From Rhodococcus pyridinivorans (GTDB lineage: Bacteria > Actinomycetota > Actinomycetes > Mycobacteriales > Mycobacteriaceae), in assembly GCF_900105195.1 (NCBI RefSeq), contig NZ_FNRX01000002.1, forward strand, positions 3,906,001-3,970,000: 64,000 bases of DNA. The letters run 5' to 3'. A model generated the notes under the pieces. The model did no database searches. It had not been told where the DNA came from and saw nothing but the letters and a program-made list of their open reading frames with translations. The first letter of the stretch is position 1, and each line of letters begins with the position of its first letter. Of the stretch, positions 52,921 to 62,165 are shown piece after piece. The translations under genes and the position numbers were made by a program.

Positions 52921-54804
52921 ATGCAGCCATTCGAGCTCAATCGGCACGGCCGAATTGTCTTCCCCTCCAATTTCGTTCCCGAACTCGACTTCTCCACGCT
53001 GAGCAGCGTCGACCACCTCGACGCCGTCATCCGACGCGACTTCGACACCAAGGCACCCACGGTCTCGGAGATCCTCTCCCGGCACGAACTGGGCAAGTAC
53101 GCCTCGAAGTTCGAGATCATGCGGGACATGGCCCTGAACGTCTTCTGGGCCGACCGATTCCCGCTGATGATGTTCGAGCGGCGCGTCATTCGCTGGGGCG
53201 ACGTTCCCCGCAACCGCGACGACGTCTACATGCCTCGTCTGACTCCCTGGCCCGAGGCCGAAGAGCGGCTGGGGGCGGTCGAGGAGGCCTACCGCGCTCT
53301 CCCCCGCGCATGGGACAGTGCCGCCGAGGACCGCATCTTCGATCGACTCTTCGCGGTCTTCGGTTCGCGTCGTCACTTCGCCGGCGACCTGCCCACGGTC
53401 AAACCGACCGTGCCACAGCTGATCTCCGATCCGGAGAACATCACCCTGCGTGTTCGCCACTACGATCCGAACCACCCCGTCTTCGGATACGACGAGATCC
53501 TCGACTGTCACGAGGACGTCGCCGAACTCGAGGCACTGAGCCGCTGGTCGATGGTTCTGCACAACCAGCAGCCCTGGGACGGAAGCGAAACCGAACTCGT
53601 CCGGGTCGCGGACCTGAAGGACGACGACTACGTCGTGGCCTCCCATCCGCGCAATCGCGAGGTCCAGCGGTTCATCAACCGGGTCATGTCGGGCAAGACC
53701 CGTAAGGCCACCTCGTACACGCGGCACGAACCGGTGGCACCGTCTGCGCCCTACCCGGCCGTCGACGTGCGCTCGGAGTTCGCGATCGCACCCCGCATCG
53801 ATGCGATCGCGGTCGCGCACGGCGACCAGGTGTGCACCAACGAGGACCTGATCCGTAACACCGCCTACAACTGGTCGCCCATGTCGGCCGACGAGATCAC
53901 GGCCAAGACCGGGATCGAGCAGCGCCGGTACACCTCGGGAACCTTCGAGGACCTGGCCCTGACGGCGGCGAAGCAGGCGATCACCTACGCCGGAGTCGGC
54001 CCGCAGGACATCGGCGCGGTCATCACCTGCACGTGCACGAGCGGTCGGCTGATCCCGTCGCTGGCCACGTGGATCTCGGGCGAACTGGGCATCGGGCAGA
54101 CCCATGCCTCGTTCGACCTGATCGCGGCGTGCGCGGGAATGCCCTACGGCCTGGCCGAGGCGACCCGCATCCTGCAGCAGGTCAAGCGCCCCGTCCTCGT
54201 GGTGTGCGTCGAGAAGTTCTCGGACAAGATCGGCACCGTCCGGCCGTCCCGGATGATCTTCGGTGACGGCGCCGCGGCGATGGTCATCTCTCCGGCCGCC
54301 GAGGGCGAGGCACCCGATCTCGAGTTCTTCAACAGCTACGCGAGCGGCCCGACGAGCGAGGTCAACTCGATCATCTGGCCGAACCCGGACTTCGACAACT
54401 TCATCACGGTCTACGGACCCGAGGTGAAGACGCTCGCCGGTCGTTATCTGGCGCAGATGCTCGACGAGATCAAGGCCCTCCCGTCTCCCGACGACGCCGA
54501 GCGTTCGCTGCTCGACGACATCGATCTCATCGTTCCCCATCAGGCGAACAAGACGATGGTCATCGAGCTCGCCGCGAACGCCGGACTCTCGGCCGACCGG
54601 TTGTACTTCAACATCGAGAAGGTCGGCAACACGTCGTCGGCGAGCATCCCGCTCGCGATCCACGACGCGGTCCGCGACGGGGTCATCACCGAACCGGTGC
54701 GCATCTTCGCTCCCGGCTTCGGTGCCGGAGCGGTGGCGGGGTACACCGTCATGCGGATCGACCCGAAGGTGGTCGTGCCGTTCGAGGAGACTGCCGCCGG
54801 CTGA
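52921..54804 (+). CDS. KAS III-type 3-oxoacyl synthase with large N-terminal extension
   Basis: A 627-residue protein. Residues about 285-615 are a ketoacyl synthase III with the complete triad: Cys404 (LIAACAGMPYG), His540 (VPHQANKTM) and Asn570 (KVGNTSSASIP). The first roughly 285 residues are a separate region I do not recognise; it has FDTKAPTVSEILSRHELGKY, RHYDPNHPVFGYDEI and HNQQPWDG. KAS III proteins are normally about 330 residues, so the extension nearly doubles the size. It may bind a carrier protein or second substrate. No lone FabH or ACP gene is nearby. An ordinary ribosome site is not obvious before ATG. Confidence 0.85.
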   Translation: MQPFELNRHGRIVFPSNFVPELDFSTLSSVDHLDAVIRRDFDTKAPTVSEILSRHELGKYASKFEIMRDMALNVFWADRFPLMMFERRVIRWGDVPRNRDDVYMPRLTPWPEAEERLGAVEEAYRALPRAWDSAAEDRIFDRLFAVFGSRRHFAGDLPTVKPTVPQLISDPENITLRVRHYDPNHPVFGYDEILDCHEDVAELEALSRWSMVLHNQQPWDGSETELVRVADLKDDDYVVASHPRNREVQRFINRVMSGKTRKATSYTRHEPVAPSAPYPAVDVRSEFAIAPRIDAIAVAHGDQVCTNEDLIRNTAYNWSPMSADEITAKTGIEQRRYTSGTFEDLALTAAKQAITYAGVGPQDIGAVITCTCTSGRLIPSLATWISGELGIGQTHASFDLIAACAGMPYGLAEATRILQQVKRPVLVVCVEKFSDKIGTVRPSRMIFGDGAAAMVISPAAEGEAPDLEFFNSYASGPTSEVNSIIWPNPDFDNFITVYGPEVKTLAGRYLAQMLDEIKALPSPDDAERSLLDDIDLIVPHQANKTMVIELAANAGLSADRLYFNIEKVGNTSSASIPLAIHDAVRDGVITEPVRIFAPGFGAGAVAGYTVMRIDPKVVVPFEETAAG

Positions 54805-54880
54805 GCCGGCAGATGACACACGCCGGCTGATCCCGGCGTACGACAGGCATCCGGGCCGTCCCCCGGCAGGCCCGGAGTAC

Positions 54881-54919
54881 ATCGGCCCGCTCGCGACATC
54901 CGATCGCGAGCGGGCCGAT
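54881..54919 (+). terminator. terminator after the KAS III gene
   Basis: ATCGGCCCGCTCGCGA (54881-54896) and TCGCGAGCGGGCCGAT (54904-54919) make a perfect 16-bp stem with a 7-base loop, 77 bp after the synthase stop. Confidence 0.8.
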
Positions 54920-55021
54920 CGTCGTCTGCGAGCGGGCGACGTAACACCCGCGACGCCCAGGCCGACATTTCGATCGGATCCGGCAAATCGGATCCGGACG
55001 AAGTACAGAAAGGCCTCGCGC

Positions 55022-55402
55022 ATGAAGTTCCGCCGCATCGTCGCTGCGACGCTGGGGTGTGTGGCTCTGACGGTCGCCGCACCGTCGACCGCCACCGCCT
55101 TCCCTCTCGTGGACCTGCTCCCGAAGGGCATCGCCGATCTCGTTCCGAGCGGATCGTTCAATCCGTTCGCTCCGCCGCCGGCACCTCCGGCTCCCCCTGC
55201 CCCGCCGGCACCCCAGGCGGCTCCGCAGGTCGCGCCGGCTCCCCCGGCCCGTCAGGCTCCGGCCGTACCGAGCGGTGGGTTCGAGAACTGCACCGAGGCA
55301 TGGAATGCGGGCGCTGCTCCGGTCCACCGCAACGACCCCGGATACGCTCCGCGTCTCGACCGCGACAACGACGGGATCGGCTGCGAGCGCGATCCGCGCT
55401 GA
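55022..55402 (+). CDS. exported excalibur (calcium-binding) domain protein
   Basis: A 126-residue secreted protein. A Sec signal peptide ends at about STATA (residues 25-29). A Pro/Ala-rich spacer (FNPFAPPPAPPAPPAPPAP) is followed by the C-terminal excalibur domain: ENCTEAWNAGAAPVHRNDPG and the calcium loop DRDNDGIGCE, with the two Cys forming a disulfide. Such domains occur on extracellular actinobacterial proteins, often with nucleases. A strong terminator follows. Confidence 0.9.
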   Translation: MKFRRIVAATLGCVALTVAAPSTATAFPLVDLLPKGIADLVPSGSFNPFAPPPAPPAPPAPPAPQAAPQVAPAPPARQAPAVPSGGFENCTEAWNAGAAPVHRNDPGYAPRLDRDNDGIGCERDPR

Positions 55403-55423
55403 TCGGTCCGTCCGGTAAAAGAG

Positions 55424-55463
55424 CGAAGGCTCTTCCATCCTCTCCGGGATGGAAGAGCCTTCG
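55424..55463 (+). terminator. terminator after the excalibur gene
   Basis: CGAAGGCTCTTCCATCC (55424-55440) and GGATGGAAGAGCCTTCG (55447-55463) form a perfect 17-bp stem with a 6-base loop, 21 bp after the stop codon. Confidence 0.9.
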
Positions 55464-55697
55464 TCGTTCGTACGTGCGGAAACCTCAGAGCCAGCGCGGC
55501 GGCGTGAGTTCTCCGCCGGTGACGCCGACGGCTCCGCGACCGACCGCATCCTCACCACCGGACGCATGTGGGGCGACCTGTGGCACCTCGACGGTGCCGG
55601 TCGCGAGGCCCGCAACGAGCTGTTCCGCACCCGCGACACCTCGAGCTACAAGTACACCGACTGGCTCCGGGGCTACAGCTCCGACCGCAACCGCTGA
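55449..55697 (+). CDS. possible small protein between two terminators
   Basis: An open frame of up to 82 codons ending at 55697. The first ATG lies inside the preceding terminator, so a later start such as ATG 55566 ([20 protein letters not shown], 43 aa) is more credible. Codon use is acceptable and a second terminator follows at 55740, which supports a separate short transcript. No family recognised and no ribosome site is clear. Confidence 0.35.
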   Translation: MEEPSSFVRAETSEPARRREFSAGDADGSATDRILTTGRMWGDLWHLDGAGREARNELFRTRDTSSYKYTDWLRGYSSDRNR

Positions 55698-55739
55698 GCA
55701 CTCACACAGCGCCGCAGAGCAATTCGTCCCGTTCCGGAC

Positions 55740-55774
55740 AATGCCGTCCCCGATCACCGATCGGGGACGGCATT
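55740..55774. terminator. hairpin terminator before the LuxR gene
   Basis: AATGCCGTCCCCGAT (55740-55754) and ATCGGGGACGGCATT (55760-55774) form a perfect 15-bp stem with a 5-base loop. Confidence 0.8.
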
Positions 55775-55845
55775 CGCCGTATATACGTCGTTCGTCCCGC
55801 AACCGAAAGGTACCGGAGCGACCGTGACCAGCACATACTGAAAAT

Positions 55846-57003
55846 ATGACCGCGTCACGGCAGGCGTCGGCGCTCCGCAGCGAGGTTCGGGACATCGCAC
55901 TCGGAACCGCCGACCCGGTCGAGTTCCGGCACGCCGTCCTCGACACGATCCGGCGGCGTATCCACTACGACATCGGATGCATCGCTCTCGTCGATCCGGC
56001 GAGCATGTTGTTCACGTCCGTGACCATGCTCGGCGCCGACGCCCCGCCCGGTCGTGCCGCGAAGACGGTGGCACACATCGAGTACGGCACGTCGCGCTTC
56101 GCGAACACCTACCGCAAGCTCGCCCGGACGCGCACCGGTGTCCAGACGATCCGCGAGGCGATCGACTGCGACATCCGCGATTCCTTGCCCTACAGCGAGA
56201 TCCTCGAACCGCAGGGAATGGACGACGAGGTGCGCCTCGTCTTCCGGGGCCGTGACGGGCGCGTCTGGGGCGGCGGCACTCTCATGCGCGCCCCCGGCCG
56301 ACGCTTCGACGCCGACGATGTGGCAGCACTCGCAGGATGCGTGGGCGAGATCGGCGACGGACTGCGGTTGTCGTTGCTCCGCGAATCCCCTCGACTCGCG
56401 GCGGACGCATCACCCGGCGGTTCCGGTCCCGCGGTCGTGGTGGTGGGCGCGGACAACGAGATCGAATCGGCTACTCCGCAGGCGGTGGAGTATCTCGAGC
56501 GACTCGGTGCCGAAGGCGCCTTCATGCTCCCGGCCGTAGTGGTCGCCGTCCGTTTCCGCTACGAAGGGGCCGCCGCGCGCGTCGTCCGTGTCCGTACGGA
56601 GGACGGTCAGTGGCTCGTCCTGCGGGCCGGGTCGCTGGACGGCCGAGGAGAATCGGCCCGGATCGTCGTCGTGATCGAACCCGCGCAGCCCGGTCAGCTC
56701 GTGGCTCTGACCGCCGCCCTTCACGGTCTCACCGAACGGGAGACCGAAGTCCTCGCCCGCGTTCTTGCGGGAGAGACACGCACCGAGATCGCGCGTGGAC
56801 TGTTCGTCAGCCCGTACACCGCGCAGGACCACCTGAAGAGCATCTATGCGAAGACGGGCGTGAACAGTCGGCAGGAACTCGTCGCACGACTGTTCTTCAC
56901 GCACTGCCTCCCCCGGGTCGGTACGGAGATCGGGCCGGACGGGTGGTTCGTCGAGAAACCGGCGCCGACGAGCGTCCCGGTCGGTGCACATCGGAAGAGG
57001 TGA
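55846..57003 (+). CDS. LuxR family transcriptional regulator (GAF-like plus LuxR HTH)
   Basis: A 385-residue regulator. The N-terminal roughly 170 residues look like a GAF-type sensor (HYDIGCIALVDPASMLFTSV), and a second sensory segment (EIESATPQAVEYLERLG) suggests a PAS-like part. The C-terminal LuxR HTH is clear at about residues 290-350: LTERETEVLARVLAGETRTE, IARGLFVSPYTAQDHLKSIY. No response-regulator Asp domain. It ends 3 bp before a glycosyltransferase gene and probably shares its transcript. Confidence 0.88.
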   Translation: MTASRQASALRSEVRDIALGTADPVEFRHAVLDTIRRRIHYDIGCIALVDPASMLFTSVTMLGADAPPGRAAKTVAHIEYGTSRFANTYRKLARTRTGVQTIREAIDCDIRDSLPYSEILEPQGMDDEVRLVFRGRDGRVWGGGTLMRAPGRRFDADDVAALAGCVGEIGDGLRLSLLRESPRLAADASPGGSGPAVVVVGADNEIESATPQAVEYLERLGAEGAFMLPAVVVAVRFRYEGAAARVVRVRTEDGQWLVLRAGSLDGRGESARIVVVIEPAQPGQLVALTAALHGLTERETEVLARVLAGETRTEIARGLFVSPYTAQDHLKSIYAKTGVNSRQELVARLFFTHCLPRVGTEIGPDGWFVEKPAPTSVPVGAHRKR

Positions 57004-57006
57004 GCC

Positions 57007-58110
57007 GTGGCACGCATCCTGATCGTCACACTGGAAGGCGGCGGGAACTACCCGCTCGAAGCAGCGCTCGGATGCGAGTTGCACCGCCGCGGACATCACG
57101 TTCGGGTTCTCGGTCACGAATCGCAACGGAAGGTCGCGGAGGATGCCTGCCTCGTCTTCTGCGGCTACCGGCACTCGCCGACCTGGACCCCGCACGTAGA
57201 ACTGAGCACCCCGAAAGTGCTGACCATGGCCTACGCCATGATGACCGACCCCGCCGTCGCACGGGATGTGGGGGACGAGATCGCCGGGGAGCCGACCGAT
57301 CTGGTGATCGTCGATTGCATGCTGTTCAACGCCCAGGACGCTGCGGCGCGCACCGGGGTGCCGCACGTGGTGCTGTTCCATTCCTTCTTCGCCGCATTCG
57401 ACGGCGCCTTCCGGCACGGACCGTTCGGGATCGGTTCGCGACTACGCGGCCTGGGTCCGAAGCGACTGTGGGAACAGGCCGACATGCGACTCGTGTGCTC
57501 GGACCGAGTGCTCGACCCGGCCGCGCGACGGCGCACGGACGGCTCGATGACCTGGACCGGTGCGATCCACGACGCGAAGGCCGCGGCGGTCGGTCGAACA
57601 CCGCCGCGCGTGCTGGTCAGTCTGAGCACCGCCGGCTTCCCGGGTCAGCGCCGCACTTACCAGAACATCTTCGACGCCGCCGCGGAGATGGACGCGGAGT
57701 TCGTCGTCACGACCGGGCCGGCGATCGACCCTACCGGGTTGCGCGTACCATCCAATGCGACCGTCCACCGGTACGTCCCGCACCACGAGCTGATGTCGAC
57801 CTGTTCGGCGGTCGTCGGGCACGGCGGGCACGCGACGGCCTTCCGGGCTCTCGCACACGGACTTCCGATACTGATCATGCCCATGTCGGCGGTGACGGAT
57901 CAGGCGATCATCGGTCGTGAGGTCGCGAAGGCGGGGGCTGGAATCCGCCTGCGGAAGACCGCCTCGCCCGAGCAGATACGCGCGGCCTTGGAGAGGCTGC
58001 TGACCGACGACGGTCATCGCACGGCGGCAGCAGAGCTCGGCGCCCGTCTCCGAACCGTCGACGGTGCGTCGGCTGCGGCCGACCGGGTGTTGACGCTCGT
58101 CGACCACTGA
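57007..58110 (+). CDS. UGT/GT1-family glycosyltransferase
   Basis: A 367-residue GT-B glycosyltransferase of the macrolide/UGT type. The N-terminal acceptor domain opens ARILIVTLEGGGNYPLEAAL; the C-terminal nucleotide-sugar domain has VHRYVPHHELMSTCSAVVGH followed by GGHATAFRALAHGLPILIMP and DQAIIGREV. It should move a sugar from a nucleotide-sugar to a small hydrophobic acceptor. GTG start three bases after the regulator's stop. The acceptor is not readable. Confidence 0.88.
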   Translation: MARILIVTLEGGGNYPLEAALGCELHRRGHHVRVLGHESQRKVAEDACLVFCGYRHSPTWTPHVELSTPKVLTMAYAMMTDPAVARDVGDEIAGEPTDLVIVDCMLFNAQDAAARTGVPHVVLFHSFFAAFDGAFRHGPFGIGSRLRGLGPKRLWEQADMRLVCSDRVLDPAARRRTDGSMTWTGAIHDAKAAAVGRTPPRVLVSLSTAGFPGQRRTYQNIFDAAAEMDAEFVVTTGPAIDPTGLRVPSNATVHRYVPHHELMSTCSAVVGHGGHATAFRALAHGLPILIMPMSAVTDQAIIGREVAKAGAGIRLRKTASPEQIRAALERLLTDDGHRTAAAELGARLRTVDGASAAADRVLTLVDH

Positions 58111-58117
58111 CGAGCAC

Positions 58118-58162
58118 GCGAAGGACCGGCACCTGTCCGGTAGGTGCGGGTCGATCCTTCGC
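58118..58162. terminator. imperfect terminator hairpin
   Basis: GCGAAGGA pairs with TCCTTCGC and the inner CCGGCACCT with AGGTGCGGG imperfectly, just after the glycosyltransferase and before the convergent SRPBCC remnant. Confidence 0.5.
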
Positions 58163-58163
58163 A

Positions 58164-58490
58164 TCACCCTTCGATCGCATCTCCCTCCTCCAGAAGCTGT
58201 TTCGCATGTTCGAGGTTGTTCCGCACATCGCGCGCCTACAGTTTCTCCACGACCGGCTGGGTGAACTTGCCGAAGAAGTTCCCGACGTCCTCGGTGTCCT
58301 GGTGGAAGGTGACGCGGGTTCCCGTCTCCTCCGACTCGAAGCGATAGACGGTCTCGTACCGGATCGGACTCTTCACGCTGCGGCGGTGCTGGGCTCTGCC
58401 GGGCTCGACGCGGGCCAGTTCCTCGGTGAGTTCGATTCGCCGTCCGGCAAACTTGACGGTGGCGCGCGAGACGGATCCCTCCTTGCCGCC
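58164..58490 (-). pseudogene. SRPBCC/polyketide cyclase family, truncated with internal amber codon
   Basis: On the minus strand the frame reads [40 protein letters not shown] and FFGKFTQPVVEKL, then TAG at 58236-58238, then ARDVRNNLEHAKQLLEEGDA and a normal TGA stop. SRPBCC relatives read KLYARDVRNNLEH, so the TAG replaces a Tyr codon by a single base change. The N-terminal half of the domain is also missing. It is a non-functional lipid- or ligand-binding protein. Confidence 0.8.
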
Positions 58491-58549
58491 CTCACCTGAG
58501 ATGCAGTGACTGTTCCTGCTGTACCGCAATGGTTCTCATGGGGTACGCG

Positions 58550-59350
58550 TCAGGATTCCTGGCGCGGGACCATCCCTCCGAGGGCGATGTCGTATTCCTG
58601 CGCCTGCTCGTCGAATCCGACGCTGTAGACGGTGGGATACCAGGCCGAGTGCTGATAGGCGGCCGGCAACTTGATCTGTTCGCGGATGGTGGGACGGGTC
58701 AGCAGCCACTCCCGCGTGATCATCGGCTCCATGAAGGTGTAGTCGCCGTCCCACGAACCGTTGACGAACGTCTCGGTGAAGTTGTAAACGCCCGGAACCA
58801 TTCCTTCCGTGATGTCGAGCCAGTGCACACCCATGAACGGCACCGCGAGTTGCGATGCGAGCATCCCCGGCGGGGTCACGTAGTCGCCGGGCATGTACTT
58901 CGGGTCCGGGAGTCGTTCCGCGCGAGCGGCGTAATCCGGTGCGGTCGGGTCGATTGCTTCGATCGCCGCCATGTCGGTCATATAGAAGTGCATGTCGAAA
59001 TGGGGCTTCCCGAACAGCACGGTCGGATCGTGTCCGCGCGGGTTCCAGTTCAGCATGACGTGGTCGAACACCGTGTCGGATGCCTGAACGGGCAGGTGCA
59101 GCATGTACATCTCGTCGACATCGGGCAGTCCGTCGAGGGCCGCCGGCGAGAAGCGGATACCGACGGCGGTCGGGGCCCCGTTCGCATCGACGGTGGCGTA
59201 CGCACGCGCGGTTCCGTCACCGACGCTCACTGCCTGACCGAAGTGCAGGTGGGCAGGTGTGGGCACCGCCGACGCCACGCCGCCGACCGCCACGGCGACG
59301 CACGCGGCGAGGAGCACTGCGATGGAACGAGATGCTCGATGTTTCTTCAT
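58550..59350 (-). CDS. exported TTHB210-like / DUF5602 protein
   Basis: A 266-residue secreted protein. Signal peptide: [20 protein letters not shown] followed by a likely cleavage at VASAVP. The mature part has [32 protein letters not shown] and DMHFYMTD with several His that could hold a metal, and PFMGVHWLD. These match TTHB210-like DUF5602 proteins, whose role is not established. Start ATG 59350. The gene is divergent from lhgO. Confidence 0.8.
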   Translation of the reverse strand: MKKHRASRSIAVLLAACVAVAVGGVASAVPTPAHLHFGQAVSVGDGTARAYATVDANGAPTAVGIRFSPAALDGLPDVDEMYMLHLPVQASDTVFDHVMLNWNPRGHDPTVLFGKPHFDMHFYMTDMAAIEAIDPTAPDYAARAERLPDPKYMPGDYVTPPGMLASQLAVPFMGVHWLDITEGMVPGVYNFTETFVNGSWDGDYTFMEPMITREWLLTRPTIREQIKLPAAYQHSAWYPTVYSVGFDEQAQEYDIALGGMVPRQES

Positions 59351-59554
59351 GGTGATATCCGATCGCCGAGGGTTCTCGGTGAACCTCTCCATTCCGTGGG
59401 TCCAGTCTCGACCGGTGTTCGTCACCCCGGCCATCCCTCATTCGGGGGATTTCGCCGAGCGATCCGACAGAAGAGCTCGTCCTCACAGCGTCGCGGCATA
59501 TACTCGCCGGACTGCAGACAGACGTCACGATCCGCGGAGAACAGGGAGCGGCCC

Positions 59555-60905
59555 TTGAGTATTCGCAACCTTCGCGTCGCGGTGGTCGGTGGGGGAATCA
59601 TCGGTGCCGCGACCGCCCGGCGACTCGCCCTCACGGACGCCGACGTCACTCTGTTCGAGAAGGAGGATCGGCTCGCCGCGCATCAGACGGGGCACAACAG
59701 TGGTGTCGTCCACGCCGGCCTCTACTACACACCCGGCAGCCTCAAGGCCCGGTTGTGCAGGCGTGGGGTGGAGTTGTTGCAGACGTTCACCACGGACAAG
59801 GGCCTGCAAGGAGGATCGGCTCGCCGCGCATCAGACGGGGCACAACAGTGGTGTCGTCCACGCCGGCCTCTACTACACACCCGGCAGCCTCAAGGCCCGG
59901 TTGTGCAGGCGTGGGGTGGAGTTGTTGCAGACGTTCACCACGGACAAGGGCCTGCCTTACGACGAGTGCGGCAAGGTCGTCGTCGCCCTCGACGAATCGG
60001 ACCTCGGCCGGCTCGACGCGATCTTCTCGCGGGCCACGGCGAACGGGGTCCCCGGCATCAGACGCATCGGCGGCGACGAGATCACCGCGATCGAACCGCA
60101 CGCCGTCGGGATCGCGGCCCTTCATTCCCCGCACACGGCGATCATCGATTTCGTCGCCGTCACCCGCGCGCTCGCGGACGACGTCGTTGCCGCGGGCGGC
60201 ACGGTGCGGACCGGTACCGCCGTGACGGCGATCCGTGAGGCGGGCGAGCAGGTCGTCGTCGGCATCCCGGGCGATCAACTGGCCTTCGACCTGGTGATCA
60301 CGTGCGCGGGACTGCAGTCCGACCGCCTCGCCCACACCTCGGGTGACACCCGCGACCCGCGGATCGTCCCGTTCCTCGGCGACTATCTGCTACTCGAACC
60401 CGACGCGGCGGCGAAGGTGCGCGGGTTGATCTATCCGGTGCCCGATCCCCGCTATCCGTTCCTCGGTGTGCATCTCACCCGGTGGATAGACGGTGAGGTG
60501 ATGGTGGGACCCAACGCCTTCCTCTCCCCCGGCCGCGAGGCCTATCGCGGCGGGCGCGGATCGTGGCGGGATCTGCGCGATGCCGTCGCCTGGCCCGGTT
60601 TCTGGCGGTTCGCCGCCCACAACCTGCCCGCAGCGGGCCGGGAACTGCGCACCGCGAGCAGCACTCGGCGGTTCGTCGCCGATGCGGCCGCGTACATGCC
60701 CGGGCTGACCGTCGACGACGTGCGGCCGGGTCCGCGCGGCATCCGCGCCCAGGCGATGAACTCCGACGGAGGTCTCGAGGACGACTTCGTCGTCACCGGG
60801 CACGGACGGGTCGTGCACCTGCGCAACGCCCCGTCGCCCGGAGCCACCTCGTCGATGGCGATCGCGGAGTATCTCGTCGACCACGCACTCGAACGCATCG
60901 CCTGA
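59555..60905 (+). pseudogene. lhgO: L-2-hydroxyglutarate oxidase split by a 148-bp tandem duplication
   Basis: The TTG start at 59555 follows AGGGAG, and the protein begins [20 protein letters not shown] (FAD-binding GxGxxG). It reads normally to TTDKGL, then a second copy of the preceding 148 bp follows. As 148 is not divisible by three, the frame is lost. The correct frame resumes after the second copy ([20 protein letters not shown]) and continues to the usual C-terminus. Without the duplication the gene would encode an intact 400-residue LhgO, the FAD enzyme that oxidises L-2-hydroxyglutarate to 2-oxoglutarate. Confidence 0.88.
59660..59955. repeat. perfect 148-bp tandem duplication inside lhgO
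   Basis: Bases 59660-59807 are repeated exactly at 59808-59955. Both copies begin AAGGAGGATCGGCTCGCCGC and end with AAGGGCCTGC. The lack of any difference points to a very recent event, or to an assembly artefact. Confidence 0.9.
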
Positions 60906-60993
60906 TCGGGTCACCCGGCGGCGGACGTCATGGTTCGCGGTGACCGGTTCCGGGCATGCTGCATGGGAAACACTTCATCGTCAGGAGGTCTCC

Positions 60994-61653
60994 ATGGCAC
61001 GAATCGCACTCTTCGGAGGACACGGCAAGGTCGCGTTGCATCTCGAGCGGCTGCTGGCCGATGCCGGTCACGAGACCAGCGCATTCATCCGCAATCCCGA
61101 TCACGCCGACGATGTCCGCGCTGCCGGTGGCACGCCCGTCGTCGCCGACGTCGAGAAGATGGACATCGCCGAGATCACCGAGCTGCTGCGCGGCCACGAC
61201 GCGGTGGTCTGGTCTGCAGGCGCGGGCGGAGGGAATCCCGAACGCACCTACGCGGTGGACCGCGACGCGGCGATCGCCTCGATGACCGCCGCGCAGGAGG
61301 CCGGGGTCCGCCGGTACGTGATGGTGTCGTACTTCGGGGCCCGCCCCGACCACGGCGTCCCCGAGGACAACAGCTTCTATGCCTATGCCGAGGCCAAGTC
61401 GGCCGCGGACACCCATCTGCGGGGTACCGACCTCGACTGGACGATCCTCGGTCCGAGCGCGTTGACCCTCGACCCGCCCACCGGCCGCATCGAGATCGAG
61501 GGGCACGGGGCGAGCGACAAGGGGCAGGTCTCGCGCGCCGACGTCGCGGCCGTCGCCGCAGCGGTGCTCGAGCGACCGGAGACGGTGGGACGCACCATCG
61601 AGTTCAACAACGGTGACGTCCCGATCGACGAGGCACTCGACGCGCTGAGGTAG
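60994..61653 (+). CDS. NAD(P)-binding atypical SDR (NmrA-like)
   Basis: A 219-residue SDR of the NAD(P)H-binding/SDR_a5 kind. The dinucleotide motif is IALFGGHGKVALHL, followed by VVWSAGAGGG and MVSYFGARPDHG; YAEAKSAAD carries the YxxxK-like pair. Such proteins act as quinone or flavin reductases or as redox sensors. CAGGAGG lies before ATG at ideal spacing. A terminator follows and it seems to be a single-gene unit. Confidence 0.85.
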   Translation: MARIALFGGHGKVALHLERLLADAGHETSAFIRNPDHADDVRAAGGTPVVADVEKMDIAEITELLRGHDAVVWSAGAGGGNPERTYAVDRDAAIASMTAAQEAGVRRYVMVSYFGARPDHGVPEDNSFYAYAEAKSAADTHLRGTDLDWTILGPSALTLDPPTGRIEIEGHGASDKGQVSRADVAAVAAAVLERPETVGRTIEFNNGDVPIDEALDALR

Positions 61654-61667
61654 CTCCCCGCGCAGCA

Positions 61668-61703
61668 GTCCGCCCCCGGTAGCAGGGGTGATCGGGGGCG
61701 GAC
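61668..61703. terminator. terminator hairpin after the atypical SDR
   Basis: GTCCGCCCCCG (61668-61678) pairs with CGGGGGCGGAC (61693-61703) around a 14-base loop, between convergent units. Confidence 0.75.
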
Positions 61704-61722
61704 ATACGAGCGATGTGATCGC

Positions 61723-62165
61723 TCAGGCCTGCGGGGCGAGTTCCTCCACGCGCAGCGGCGACGTGTCCGCGGCGGCCGCGATGGCCTCCTCGAACTGCCG
61801 GCGGTCGACCTGCGAGCCGAGCACCAGCGCGGGTCGCGCCAGGAAGCCCTCGCGGTCGTCCTCAGGGGCCTGGTCCAGGGTGATCGACAGGCCGAGCCAG
61901 ACGTTCTCACGACGCTGGTCGTCCTCGGTGACCTGCTCGGCGGGCCGAGCCGGGAGCTCCGCGCCGGCCGGAGCGGCACCGGAGCGCAGGGATGCGGCGA
62001 CACTGTCCAGGTCGGCGACCGGCACACGGCACAGCAGCAGACCGTCGGGGCGGGCTACGAAGGCCTCACCGGCCGTCGCGCCGAGTGCCTCGACGAGATC
62101 GGGCGCGTCGAGCAGCATCCGCAAACGGTTCTGGGTGTCCTCGCGGAAGTCGATGTCGGCGCGAG
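61723..62165 (-). pseudogene. C-terminal fragment of an unrecognised protein
   Basis: The frame reads DIDFREDTQNRLRMLLDAPD, PDGLLLCRVPVADLDSVAAS and RRQFEEAIAAAADTSPLRVE to a stop at 61723. Codon use is normal, so it is the tail of a real gene. No start or upstream domain remains: at about 62,165 the sequence switches to a LysR regulator. I cannot name the family. Confidence 0.5.

Noticed and set aside
58529..60238. One long plus-strand protein spanning the DUF5602 gene and lhgO start
   Set aside because: Its first 340 codons are antisense to the signal-peptide-bearing DUF5602 protein; the real start is TTG 59555 with a ribosome site.
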